A stretch of 64,000 nucleotides of DNA, taken from Enoplosus armatus. Its lineage: Eukaryota > Chordata > Actinopteri > Centrarchiformes > Enoplosidae. The stretch is from NCBI RefSeq assembly GCF_043641665.1, contig NC_092189.1, positions 8,325,333-8,389,332 on the forward strand, given 5' to 3'. Below are positions 56,701 to 64,000 of the stretch, piece after piece; the stretch's first letter is position 1; each line of letters opens with the position of its first letter. Made by a program: the position numbers and the translations under genes. Below the pieces are notes generated by a model. It ran no database searches and was not told the origin of the DNA. It saw only the letters and a list, made by a program, of their open reading frames with translations.

Positions 56701-59700
56701 AAACAGATCCTATCTTCATTATTGTGATCCAATAAAATCTGATCTTTGCCTGTTTTGTTGCAGAGCCCCGGACACGATCGACTCCACCTCCAACTCCTTG
56801 CCCTCTCCATTCAAGACCATGGCTCTTCCCGTCACCTCACCCAACAGCAAACTCAGCCTCACAAGCCCCAAGAGAGGCCAGAAGAGAGAAGAAGGTTGGA
56901 AGGAGGTGGTCAGAAGGTCGGTAGTTCATCTTATTTTCTGTTTACATTGCAACCTTTCACGTGGTTTTGATTCACATGGCCACGTTTTACTTAATGTGCA
57001 CACATTTATAAGAGATGGTTTAATGATTATAAGATGGTGCTTAAAATTCTGAAAGGAACTTGTTTGGTTTGTGGGTATCAGTTAATATAAATTACAGTCA
57101 GTAGTGTTAAGATCTGCCGGTATAGACACATAAATAATGAAATTTTACTGCTTCTTTTGAAGATCAAAGAAGCTGTCTGTGCCAGCCTCTGTTGTGTCTC
57201 GGATCATGGGCCGAGGAGGCTGCAACATCACAGCCATCCAGGATGTGACAGGAGCTCACATTGACGTAGACAAACAGAAGGACAAGAATGGGGAGAGGAT
57301 GATCACCATAAGGTAAACACAATGCCCTCTGGTGGACTGTAAACACCACTGCAGCTGGATAGTAACAGTTGGATGCATTAAGCATGTAAGCCCCTTCTGG
57401 ATGATGTCATTCATTCCTACTGAGCCTGTCCTACAGTGCAACAGTCTAACACTTGGTTTAAAATATGGGAACACTGGGTTTGATGTAAATAGAATTCAAG
57501 GAAGTTTCATTTTTTTCATCATCTCATTATCTTTACTCTTTTTGGCATTAAATGTGATGTCATCACAGTATCAGTACCATACACAGTAGAACCGGTGAAA
57601 AGCACTACAGGATGAAAATATAACCAAATCATCTGTGTACATAAAATGATCAGCACTCTTTGGCCCGTATAGTCTAGTACACATTTTCACGCACAGCATT
57701 TTCTCTCTGTCACTACAACGTTAGGGAACGATTCGCTGTACTTTTTAACACATGAACGTAGTCTGAATAAAGTGTGCTTTGTTGTTTCAGAGGTGGCACA
57801 GAGTCTACAAGGTATGCAGTCCAGCTGATCAATGCTCTAATCCAAGATCCAGCCAAAGAGCTTGAAGATCTGATCCCCCGGAATCACATCAGAGCCCCTG
57901 GCTCTAAAACGACCTCAGCTTCCTTCCCCAGTACCACAGGGGCAACAAGCGGTTCAACCACTGGGCCAAAGGCCCTGAGCTCGTTGGTCACCTCCACAGG
58001 CGTCTCGTTCCAGCCCTCCTCATCCTCGTCTTCATCCTCCTCTCAGGCCGGGGGAAAGATTGGGAAGGGGCTGTCTTCAAACGTCAGACAGCCTTTCCCT
58101 GTGTCTCTGCCCTTGGCGTACGCCCACCCTCAACTGGCTCTGCTGGCTGCTCAGACCATGCACCAGATCAGACACCCTCGCCTACCTATGGCCCAGTTTG
58201 GTGGCACCTTCTCTCCCGCCGCCAGCACCTGGGGACCCTTCCCTGTGCGTCCCGTGAGTCCCGGCAGTGCTAACAGCTCCCCCAAACACAATGGAGGAAC
58301 CAACAGCACTGGAGGCCAGGCCAGACCCAACTCGACCCATAGTGAGCACAGCAACACAGCCAGCTCAGGAGCCTCAGTCACGACCACCAACACGACCACC
58401 ACCTGTGCTCCTAACACGTCTACAGCTGTGGCCTCGCCTCATACCCCTAATCCTACCCCATACAATCCCCAGCCGAGCATCCCCACCCCTTCCTCTGTCA
58501 GAAAACAGCTCTTCGCCCCTGACCCCAAGCCTGCTGGAGTGATCCCTGTGTCTATTGCCGCCACTGCTTCTAGTGGCAGCAATGCAGTACGAGGCACAGG
58601 TTCTCCTGCGCATCACAGTTCCACTACATCTACCGCTAATGCCCCTCAGCAGCCACTCGGACCTATCTCACAGCCCCCCATCCAGCCAACTAAAACAGAG
58701 CCCAGTTCCGTTGCCCCTCCTGGAAAAGACAAGCCCTCTCTACCTGTAGAGAACCAGCCTGTTTCTGTCAGCGAGAGCATCAACTCTGTGGGTTTCACCA
58801 CCCCCGCCATGGCTTTACCTCCCAAGCCAGAGCCTCGACAGCAGTTACCTCCCCCTCCCTCTTCTGTACCATCCTCAGAAGCACCACCACCCCTCCTCAA
58901 CCCACAGCACAGCTCCCACCTCCCCTCAGCACCTCCTCCTGTCCTCTCTCACAATGTTGCACACCCCAACAACACTGTACCCCACTTCTCAGCCCCTGCA
59001 CCCAGAGTCTCTCATCGTATGCAGCCACCAGGGCCTTACTATTCCCTTCCTGAGCAGCAGCAGCAGCAACAGACGCAACAACAGCAGCAGCAACAATCGG
59101 TGTTTGTGCCCTTCAGTGCTCAGCAAGAACCCCCAAAACAGAACCAAAACCAGACGTCCCAGCCCACAAATTTGCCTCCACAAGCCCAGACCCAAGCTCA
59201 AGCCCAGGCTGCAGGCTCCCTTCAGGTCTCTGCTAACCTGGGGATGATGAACGGTTCCCAGATGCAGCATGTGGCCAGCGCAGGCAAGCCTCAGCAGATA
59301 CCCCCCAACTTTGGTCCTGCAGGCCTCTTCAACTTCAGTAGCATCTTTGATAACAATAGCCAGGTGAGTTTCAGTAACATTTATCCTTTAAACTCTAGCC
59401 AGAGATCTTGTTTTACTTTTGGCTTTTCTTAGGCAGTGACTTTAAATGACACAGAAGGAGGTTAAATAGTTGAACAATATTATAAGTGATTAAACTAAAC
59501 AGTACAAATGTCATGGTTCCTTTTTCTGCTGTTATATAAGATCAATCATGCACCCAATAATTATAATTTTGTTTCTATCAACTGTGCTTGCCTTGCAGGT
59601 TGGAAACAATCAGGTTTGGGGTGCATGCCATCTGCCAACTCGGTCACCTCCAGAGCAGTCATACTCGGCCCCACCAGCCTACATGAGTATGGGCCAGATG

Positions 59701-61519
59701 GAGAATATGATGCCCCCACCTCCTCCAGACAGCTCTAAAGCCCCTGGCTACCGCTCTGCTTCACAGAGGATGGTCAACAGCCCCATCGGTATGACCGTTT
59801 TCACATTAGTTTGTACATAATCATTTTGTTGTTTATTTAACTGGGTTAAATCCTTTGAGATTAAGAAGAGGAACCTAAATAAAATAACAGCATCAAAATG
59901 GGGGTAGCAGCAGTATATATATATATCCTGTACTTTACTATAGAAAAGGTAGCATAGTAGAAACATGTCTTAACATGAGGTACTGTTTGCTTTCCCTTGT
60001 GCTCATTAATGAGCCGTCTCTTTAATTGTCTGCACCCACAGCGTTGACCAGCTATGCTACCAGTATGTCTGGCAGTCCTGTGTATCTGCACGGTCATGGC
60101 ACACCCTCGTTCAGCAGACAGCACTTTTCCCCTCACCCATGGAGTGCATCCACATCAGGTACTAGGCTCACACTCTTCTTCATTTTTTGTTGTGATTTTC
60201 TTTTAACTTCTCAGCCTTGAATTATCTATTAAGTCTTTTAGAAAAGCAGTTTTGTAACTGATCTTTTTATATTGGCCTCTTTCTTCTGTAACCCTTTTTA
60301 AATTCATGAATGGTATTTTTACTGGCTTTGTTTGTTGTTGTGTTTGTAAAGCAGCACTTTAAGCCACTGTGCAAATTAATGTTTTTAGCAATACTTTGAA
60401 ATGTGTACATCTGATCTGCCCCTAACTATTTCTTCCTAAACTGTCTCTTCTCCATCAGGTGAATCTCCTGTCCCGCCTCCCTCTACGGTGTCATCTTCTG
60501 CCCTTTCCACCTCAGCTGTGGCCCCTCCTCCCCAGCCTAAGCCAGGCAGCTCCTCGCAGCAGGATCGGAAGGTCCCCCCACCCATCGGCACAGAGCGGCT
60601 GGCCAGGATCAGGCAGACGGGTTCTGTCAACCCACCTCTCCTCACCACCAGCTACACAGCATCTGTTGGACAGGGAGGCATTTGGTCGTTTGGGGTCGGC
60701 AGTGCTTCGGGTAAGAGCAGATTTTGTTGTTATGGTGTTTTGTTTTTTTTAGAATTAAAACAACGGGAGCTCAAAAGGTTGACTTAAACACAACCACATA
60801 TTTCAATCTCAGTTACTGTCCACAAGTAACTGATAGCCATTAATAATGCTGAACCCCTGTCTCGGTACAGAGGCCATGTCTGGTTGGTCCCAGCCCCTGA
60901 TGAGCAGCCACATGATGCACCCTCAGCTGCAGGCAGAGCAGTCGGCCTTCTCTCAGCACCAGCCCATGGAGCAGGACGACACAGGCATCGCAAACCCTGC
61001 TAACAACTACCACCAGCCTCAGCATTTGCCCAACAGCTACATGGACTTCCCAAAGGTAACACAAAGCCATAGTTCTGTAGATGATTTAACCCCTGTTCCT
61101 CTTGTGTACACATCTTTTACCAATTACTCGTTATTGTCTGTTCAGGGGATGCCTATGTCAATGTATGGAGGAACCATGCTGCCCCCTCATCCTCCCATGG
61201 CAGAGGGGCCGGGGGGTCCGATGTACAATGGTTTGCACGCTGGTGACCCTGCATGGAGCCCCATTATCAAAGTGGTCCCAAATAATGCAGATAACTCTGA
61301 CCCACAACAGCAGGTAATGTCCTCTTTCATTATACCCATGCTGTCTAATCACATGCTTAGAGTTAAACTGTCAGGCTTGTATTTCTGCCATTAGTCTGAT
61401 TTAATGTATGACTACATTTGCTCTAACATATACTCCTTATCGGTCCTCTCTCCCTTCAGGTGTGGCCTGGTACCTGGGCACCTCATGTGGGCAATGTGCA
61501 CCTGAACCACGTCAACTAG
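35772..61519 (+). CDS. ankhd1: Ankyrin repeat and KH domain-containing protein 1 (MASK family)
   Basis: Very large cytoplasmic/nuclear scaffold of the MASK family; fly Mask is a Yorkie/YAP and receptor-tyrosine-kinase pathway cofactor. I count 39 coding exons, all in phase, giving about 2689 aa (human 2542). The first exons are 35772-36050 (MLTD-type N-terminus, Gly-rich), 39080-39233 and 45323-45479 (VESFILDQEDLDN, IGKLSTADGKAFADPEVLRRL). Later exons are listed with the domain entries. The C-terminus is WPGTWAPHVGNVHLNHVN. I chose the first in-frame ATG with A at -3. The human-equivalent MLTD Met is nine codons further on, at 35799, and may be the main start. Introns 1 (3.0 kb) and 2 (6.1 kb) are by far the longest. 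Additions relative to human are a polyglutamine tract, a serine run and an acidic stretch. Confidence 0.96.
36051..39079 (+). other. ANKHD1 intron 1
   Basis: 3.0 kb intron. The first 600 bases are GC-richer and probably belong to the CpG-type promoter. The only other marked feature is the pair of ZNF143-like sites near 37.7-37.8 kb. No exon was recognised. Confidence 0.8.
37721..37805. promoter_or_regulatory. Pair of ZNF143/Staf-like motifs in ANKHD1 intron 1
   Basis: Minus-strand GAACTACAGTTCCCAGA (37721-37737) and plus-strand GAACTACATCCCCCATGGG (37787-37805) both resemble the ACTACAATTCCCA core recognised by ZNF143/THAP11. They are in opposite orientations, about 50 bases apart. Confidence 0.35.
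40671..41090. mobile_element. Large fold-back MITE in ANKHD1 intron 2
   Basis: Nested inverted repeats span about 420 bases. Outer arms: TACACCTGCACAATCT at 40685-40700 pairs with AGATTGTACAGGTGTA at 41045-41060, and CAATTCAATACAAC pairs with GTTGTATTGAATTG. Inner arms: AATTCAATTATACG... near 40793 pairs with ...TATAATTGAATT near 40960, and GAGGTCATAGTTAA (about 40815-40830) pairs with TTAACTATGACCTC. The whole could fold into one long hairpin. It has no coding capacity. The end wording (CTAATAAAGTGCCCCAGTGT) is familiar from repeats in many fish genomes. Confidence 0.75.
42010..42120 (+). repeat. Dispersed fish repeat tail
   Basis: The words 'GGGCAGGTTTATTTATATAA', 'CTCAAAGTACTTCA' and 'TTTTAAAACTACAATTTAAG' in order match a very common teleost repeat (SINE or LINE 3' end), as I recognise it. 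The boundaries are approximate. Confidence 0.55.
43640..43735 (+). repeat. Diverged dispersed repeat fragment
   Basis: The stretch containing 'TTTGTCGCAATTTTTTTCTG', 'ACAATATATCGTCCAAGAAA' and 'TTATCATGACAGGCCTAA' resembles a widespread fish repeat, probably a DNA-element relic. It is non-coding. Confidence 0.4.
45729..50405 (+). other. ankhd1: ANKHD1 ankyrin block 1 (exons 4-14)
   Basis: The first ankyrin array, residues about 197-705, is expected to hold about 15 repeats as in human. Exons: 45729-45876, 46010-46157, 46248-46481, 46612-46706, 47288-47443, 48131-48212, 48462-48653, 48791-48900, 49142-49229, 50033-50160 and 50262-50405. Repeats show the consensus GxTPLMEAAxxGHxEVVxLLLxxGA (for example NGHTPLMEAASAGHVEVARVLL, EGYTPLMEAAREGHEEMVALLL). 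The array is almost identical to human, so it is under strong constraint. It forms a protein-binding solenoid. Confidence 0.93.
50530..52237 (+). other. ankhd1: ANKHD1 hinge: coiled coil and acidic/proline-rich linker (exons 15-19)
   Basis: Exons 50530-50632, 50751-51013, 51174-51461, 51566-51983 and 52098-52237. Exons 16-17 carry the conserved helix LECIVEETEGKLNELGQRIS through KKKKILKELQKVERQLQ, predicted coiled coil. Exons 17-18 then diverge from human: Gly-Pro repeats, an acidic stretch (EEEDDDEEE... to ADGEEDDYPKLPQVGTIL) and Pro/Gln-rich sequence before the conserved DGLMVATPAQTLTDTLDDI. The exon 17 donor is GTCAAA, far from consensus. Confidence 0.85.
52344..55174 (+). other. ankhd1: ANKHD1 ankyrin block 2 (exons 20-26)
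   Basis: The second array, residues about 1110-1459, is expected to hold about 10 repeats. Exons: 52344-52455, 52603-52748, 52838-52980, 53494-53707, 53825-54000, 54270-54432 and 55079-55174. Conserved landmarks are TESNHDTALTLACAGGHEELV, KDTPLSLACSGGRQEVV, YTPLSLAASGGYVNIIKILL and KGNTPLWLAANGGHFDVVQLL. It is nearly identical to human over its full length. Confidence 0.93.
54600..55030 (-). mobile_element. LINE reverse-transcriptase fragment, degraded
   Basis: The minus strand of ANKHD1 intron 25 encodes broken pieces of a non-LTR retrotransposon reverse transcriptase in the expected order: a GAPQGC motif (about 54998-55020), the catalytic YADDMAL motif (about 54894-54914) and an FKYLGIVLD motif (about 54664-54691). 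An in-frame stop and frame irregularities show it is inactive. The motifs fit fish L2/CR1/Rex1-type LINEs; the exact family is uncertain. The insertion is antisense to the host gene. Confidence 0.8.
55292..56489 (+). other. ankhd1: ANKHD1 basic and low-complexity linker (exons 27-30)
   Basis: Exons 55292-55408, 55516-55684, 55819-56018 and 56131-56489. A helical segment (ELLKKCHQCMETIVKAKDQQ) leads into a Lys/Arg/Glu-rich stretch (KREKRKEKRKKKKEEQKRK), a likely nuclear-localisation or coiled-coil region, then the conserved VPIEPPSATTTTTIGISA. Exon 30 contains a serine run encoded by TCC/TCT codons at 56311-56358. Confidence 0.88.
56532..56577. repeat. TCTG/TG microsatellite in ANKHD1 intron 30
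   Basis: Mixed (TCTG)n and (TG)n tract starting 43 bases after the exon 30 donor. Confidence 0.9.
56764..57895 (+). other. ankhd1: ANKHD1 KH domain (exons 31-33)
   Basis: Exons 56764-56916, 57163-57312 and the start of 57791-59363. The single KH domain runs from KKLSVPASVVSRIMGRGG to YAVQLINALIQD, residues about 1793-1860. The GRGG sequence is the GXXG loop that contacts single-stranded nucleic acid. It is preceded by KRGQKREEGWKEVVRR, which is conserved with human. Confidence 0.93.
57896..61519 (+). other. ankhd1: ANKHD1 Ser/Pro/Gln-rich C-terminal region (exons 33-39)
   Basis: Exons 57791-59363 (1573 bases, the largest), 59599-59788, 60042-60158, 60459-60710, 60871-61055, 61146-61313 and 61460-61519. 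Islands conserved with human (FPVSLPLAYAHPQLALLAAQT, FGGTFSPAASTWGPFPVRPV, RVSHRMQPPGPYYS, FSPHPWSA, KVPPPIGTERLARIRQ, GIWSFGVGS) sit in Ser/Pro/Thr/Gln-rich sequence. A polyglutamine tract (Q6-T-Q7) is encoded at 59055-59096 and has no counterpart in human. Confidence 0.9.
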
Positions 61520-62090
61520 ACCGCGTCCACAGCAATCAAACGCACACAGCATGACCCACAGCGCAAACATGAAATACCAACTGACGAATATGACCGATTA
61601 AGACAAACGAAAAAAGAAAAGCGTACAACATGTTAACTTTAGTAGAGAGTGCGGAGCAGAGGTTGAAGAATTGGAAGTTCTCTTGACGCCATTCTTTGAT
61701 GTGCCTATCTCAAACAAGGAAAGGGGAAATTTGGCGAGAGCTGTTATCAGTGTCCCGATGATGCAAACAAACGCGATCACCTGTTCAACAGGATCCATTC
61801 TCTGCGTAGTTTAGCGATTTTGACTTAAACCCACATACACCGTTCTTGGGCTGCAGGGGGCTCAACATGAAGTAGCTATTTAAACTTGGCCCAGAACTAG
61901 TTGATGATTACCTAAAGAGAAAGAGAAATCAGAACCTTTTAGAGTGGTAAATACATGTATAATTGTTTACATACTAAAAAGGGTTAAAATGAGAGTAAAT
62001 TTCATGTCGTATAGTGGCTCTACTTTATGTAGCCTGTATTAATGTGAAATATTTACCTTAATATTCAATAAAAAGATTGAAAAGTATTTG
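61520..62090 (+). other. ANKHD1 3' untranslated region
   Basis: From the TAG stop to just past the first canonical poly(A) signal. No coding content. Confidence 0.7.
62067..62072 (+). terminator. ANKHD1 polyadenylation signal
   Basis: AATAAA about 550 bases after the stop codon, followed by a GT-rich stretch (GTATTTGTGTGCTGTTTT) typical of a downstream element. Confidence 0.75.
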
Positions 62091-63110
62091 TGTGCTGTTT
62101 TATGAAACATTATTCTTTACTTATTTTTATGCTGTGACTTTGGTGCACATTTCATCTAATGAAATTATGCAATTTGTGGCTCCTTTTTGGGCACAATATC
62201 TTTCTTGACTGTCCTCTTCACAGCTGGAGTCCTTGTGCAATCTTGAAATCTGTCTTTATGGTTGCAAATTGGCCTTAAAGAACAATCAGATTTTTATTTG
62301 ATAGATATGTATTTTTTTGTTAAGATATGTATGTCAAGTGTTTTTCTTTTTCACTGAGAGTTGAGCTAGCTGGAAAGGCTTCACTGCCATGCCCAATGGT
62401 ACTTTACCGGGATACATTGAAGGCAAAACTACCTGTTTCCAACCCAAAATACAACATCACTACTTGTCTATTTGATAGTCAATGATGGTTGTAATACTGA
62501 GCTTTACCCAATACTGCCACTTAGTGGTAAAAAGGAGACAGGCAAACATTTTCTCCAGTAATACTAATACAATACTACCAGTAATCCTCCTGTCAATAGC
62601 AAACATTTCATTATCAAACAAAATGTGGCCCTAGGACCGCATAAATTGCAGTGCCTTAGATTGGCACATATGCCTAATTTGTATCGTTGTACAATGCTTT
62701 TCTGAAGACCCCAGTTTATCATTTAAGTTTTTATTACTGCTTTCCCTGAAGACACCATAAAATAAATGCCAACTAGCCAGTGGATAGCAGGGCTGTGTGT
62801 TAAATTCAGAATTTACTTGGTTCTTGGAACAGTCACTACCAAAGAATCGTGTTTTATGCTATATTTAAGTTTCTATATGGGATTTTGGAATTGTTATATC
62901 CCCATGCCCTTGCATTAAGATACAACCATATTGTTTTTGTATAAAACCGTGTGCTTTAATGGACATTTAAACATGTATTTTCTCTTTCAAGCTCTGAATA
63001 GAGGTTGTATGTATTGTGTGCACAAAGCAAACCTCGCAGACGCCAGGAAGATGTACACCAGTGCCACACCTCTCATTCCTTTAAAATATCCAGACTTTTA
63101 TTGTGAAGCC
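62091..63110. other. Intergenic region between ANKHD1 and HIGD2A
   Basis: AT-rich. No exon of a 4E-BP gene or any other gene was found. In human, EIF4EBP3 lies directly downstream of ANKHD1. Confidence 0.55.
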
Positions 63111-63114
63111 TGGG

Positions 63115-63151
63115 GGCGGAAGTGTAGTTCTTCAGTTCCTCTGTTCATTGG
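63115..63151 (+). promoter_or_regulatory. ETS/CCAAT promoter elements of HIGD2A
   Basis: GGCGGAAGTG at 63115-63124 fits an ETS/GABP site beside a G-run, and an inverted CCAAT (ATTGG) lies at 63147-63151. Both are within 60 bases of the start codon, a compact arrangement common for nuclear genes of mitochondrial proteins. Confidence 0.5.
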
Positions 63152-63171
63152 TTTTGCAGTCCAAGGTAAGC

Positions 63172-63358
63172 ATGGCGGCGACAGCAACACCAGCGGACCC
63201 AGAGCAAACACCTAAAACATCGCCGTCAGCACCTGTGCCGTTTGACTTTTCTCAGCCCCCGATTATCGAGGGCTTCAACCGTCTGCCGAGGAGCAAAGAT
63301 GAGACCTTCAAAGAGAAATTTATGAGAAAAACCAAGGAGAACCCGTTCGTCCCGATAG
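63172..63358 (+). CDS. higd2a: HIG1 domain family member 2A, first coding exon (partial)
   Basis: Inner mitochondrial membrane protein that assists cytochrome c oxidase and supercomplex assembly. The 62 complete codons read MAATATPADPEQTPKT... then PPIIEGFNRLPRSKDETFKEKF and MRKTKENPFVPIG, matching the human N-terminal half (PPVIEG..ESFKEKFVRKTRENPVVPIG). The exon ends at a consensus donor, ATAG|GTGAGT. The two transmembrane helices of the HIG1 domain are not in this window; the intron runs past position 64000. An upstream in-frame ATG at 63103 lies on the promoter side, and the ATG chosen has an AGC-ATGG context with homology starting soon after. Confidence 0.92.
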
Positions 63359-64000
63359 GTGAGTTATACAAGCAGAGTTAACGCTGCAGAGAGAAGTGAC
63401 GTTAGTGCAGCCCCGGGTTAGGGTACATCTTGTCTTTTATCCTTCAGTGCGGTCAAATCAGTGATATCTAATTCTTTGCCAGCATTTAAAGCTCTAACAC
63501 ACTCGACTGATTGTAAGGTGTCACGAAATGCTAACGACGTAAGCTAACACCAGAGAGAAAGTAGTAGTCAGTTCGTCACGGCCAGAAACAATTTGTTGTT
63601 ATTTGAGTCTCATTAATGAATGACTTGCAAATGTTGTTTTAGTTGAAGCCGACAAAATTGTGCTTGTGTGGTTTGACCCTGCCTTAACATGAAACACTGG
63701 GGGGCCACTGTGCCCTTGGTATAACGTTCAGGTAAGCCAAACCACAAAAAAACTAAAACATTTGCTCACTCCTAGTAATTTGTCATTATGCAATGTCTGT
63801 TTCAAGTGTCCATCTCTGAAACTTGTGCTGCTGCAACCCATTGAATAGAATGGAGGTGAAATGTCCCCTCCGTTGAAATATGTAGTTTGGGACTACAGTA
63901 TTTCTAAATAGTTTCAAAACTGCTGACAGTGAAGTCTGTAGGTAATGTTTTTCTTTCATTCGTTGAGCTTTGCCAAAACATCTGTGAAAAATCTAATCAG
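63359..64000 (+). other. HIGD2A intron 1, running off the window
   Basis: No second coding exon was found before the edge. The sequence looks unique, without recognisable repeats. Confidence 0.6.

Noticed and set aside
58151..58417. Antisense frames within the long ANKHD1 exon 33
   Set aside because: GC-rich Ser/Pro coding sequence leaves the opposite strand open by composition; there is no independent start or homology.
57774..59432. A 552-codon single-exon gene
   Set aside because: The frame is genuine, but it is ANKHD1 exon 33 (57791-59363) read into both flanking introns, not a separate gene.

Overview
The window is nuclear DNA of a bony fish, most likely a percomorph teleost. Vertebrate-type intron-exon genes sit among CA/GT microsatellites, small fold-back elements and dispersed repeat families of the kind common in percomorph genomes. 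The species cannot be named from the sequence. No prokaryotic features, CRISPR arrays, rRNA or convincing tRNA genes were seen.

Layout. Positions 1-17.3 kb are a gene-free flank with simple repeats and several mobile-element relics. From 17.3 to 20.4 kb lies HBEGF on the minus strand (5 coding exons, 235 aa). A 1.3 kb gap separates it from the divergently transcribed RUFY1 on the plus strand (21.7-27.5 kb, 17 coding exons, 717 aa). HNRNPH1 follows on the minus strand (27.5-33.3 kb, 10 coding exons, 407 aa), tail-to-tail with RUFY1. After a roughly 2.3 kb gap comes ANKHD1 on the plus strand (35.6-62.1 kb, 39 coding exons, about 2689 aa). It carries two ankyrin-repeat blocks, a coiled-coil hinge, a KH domain and a low-complexity C-terminus. 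The first coding exon of HIGD2A (plus, 63172-63358) closes the window; the gene runs off the right edge. All exon models were assembled by hand from reading frame, GT/AG boundaries and remembered homologues, and every model closes in frame.

The genes are not a functional operon. They are a growth factor precursor (HBEGF), an endosomal tether (RUFY1), a splicing regulator (HNRNPH1), a large RNA-binding scaffold (ANKHD1) and a respiratory-chain assembly factor (HIGD2A). Their interest as a group is synteny: human orthologues lie on 5q31 (HBEGF, ANKHD1) and 5q35 (RUFY1, HNRNPH1, HIGD2A), yet they interleave here within about 45 kb.

I did not find a previously undescribed biological system. The observations most worth checking are a stop-free 90-bp intron in HNRNPH1, an acidic/tyrosine-rich propeptide in HBEGF, a weak splice donor in ANKHD1 whose retention would truncate the protein, fold-back elements, and a LINE relic in an ANKHD1 intron.
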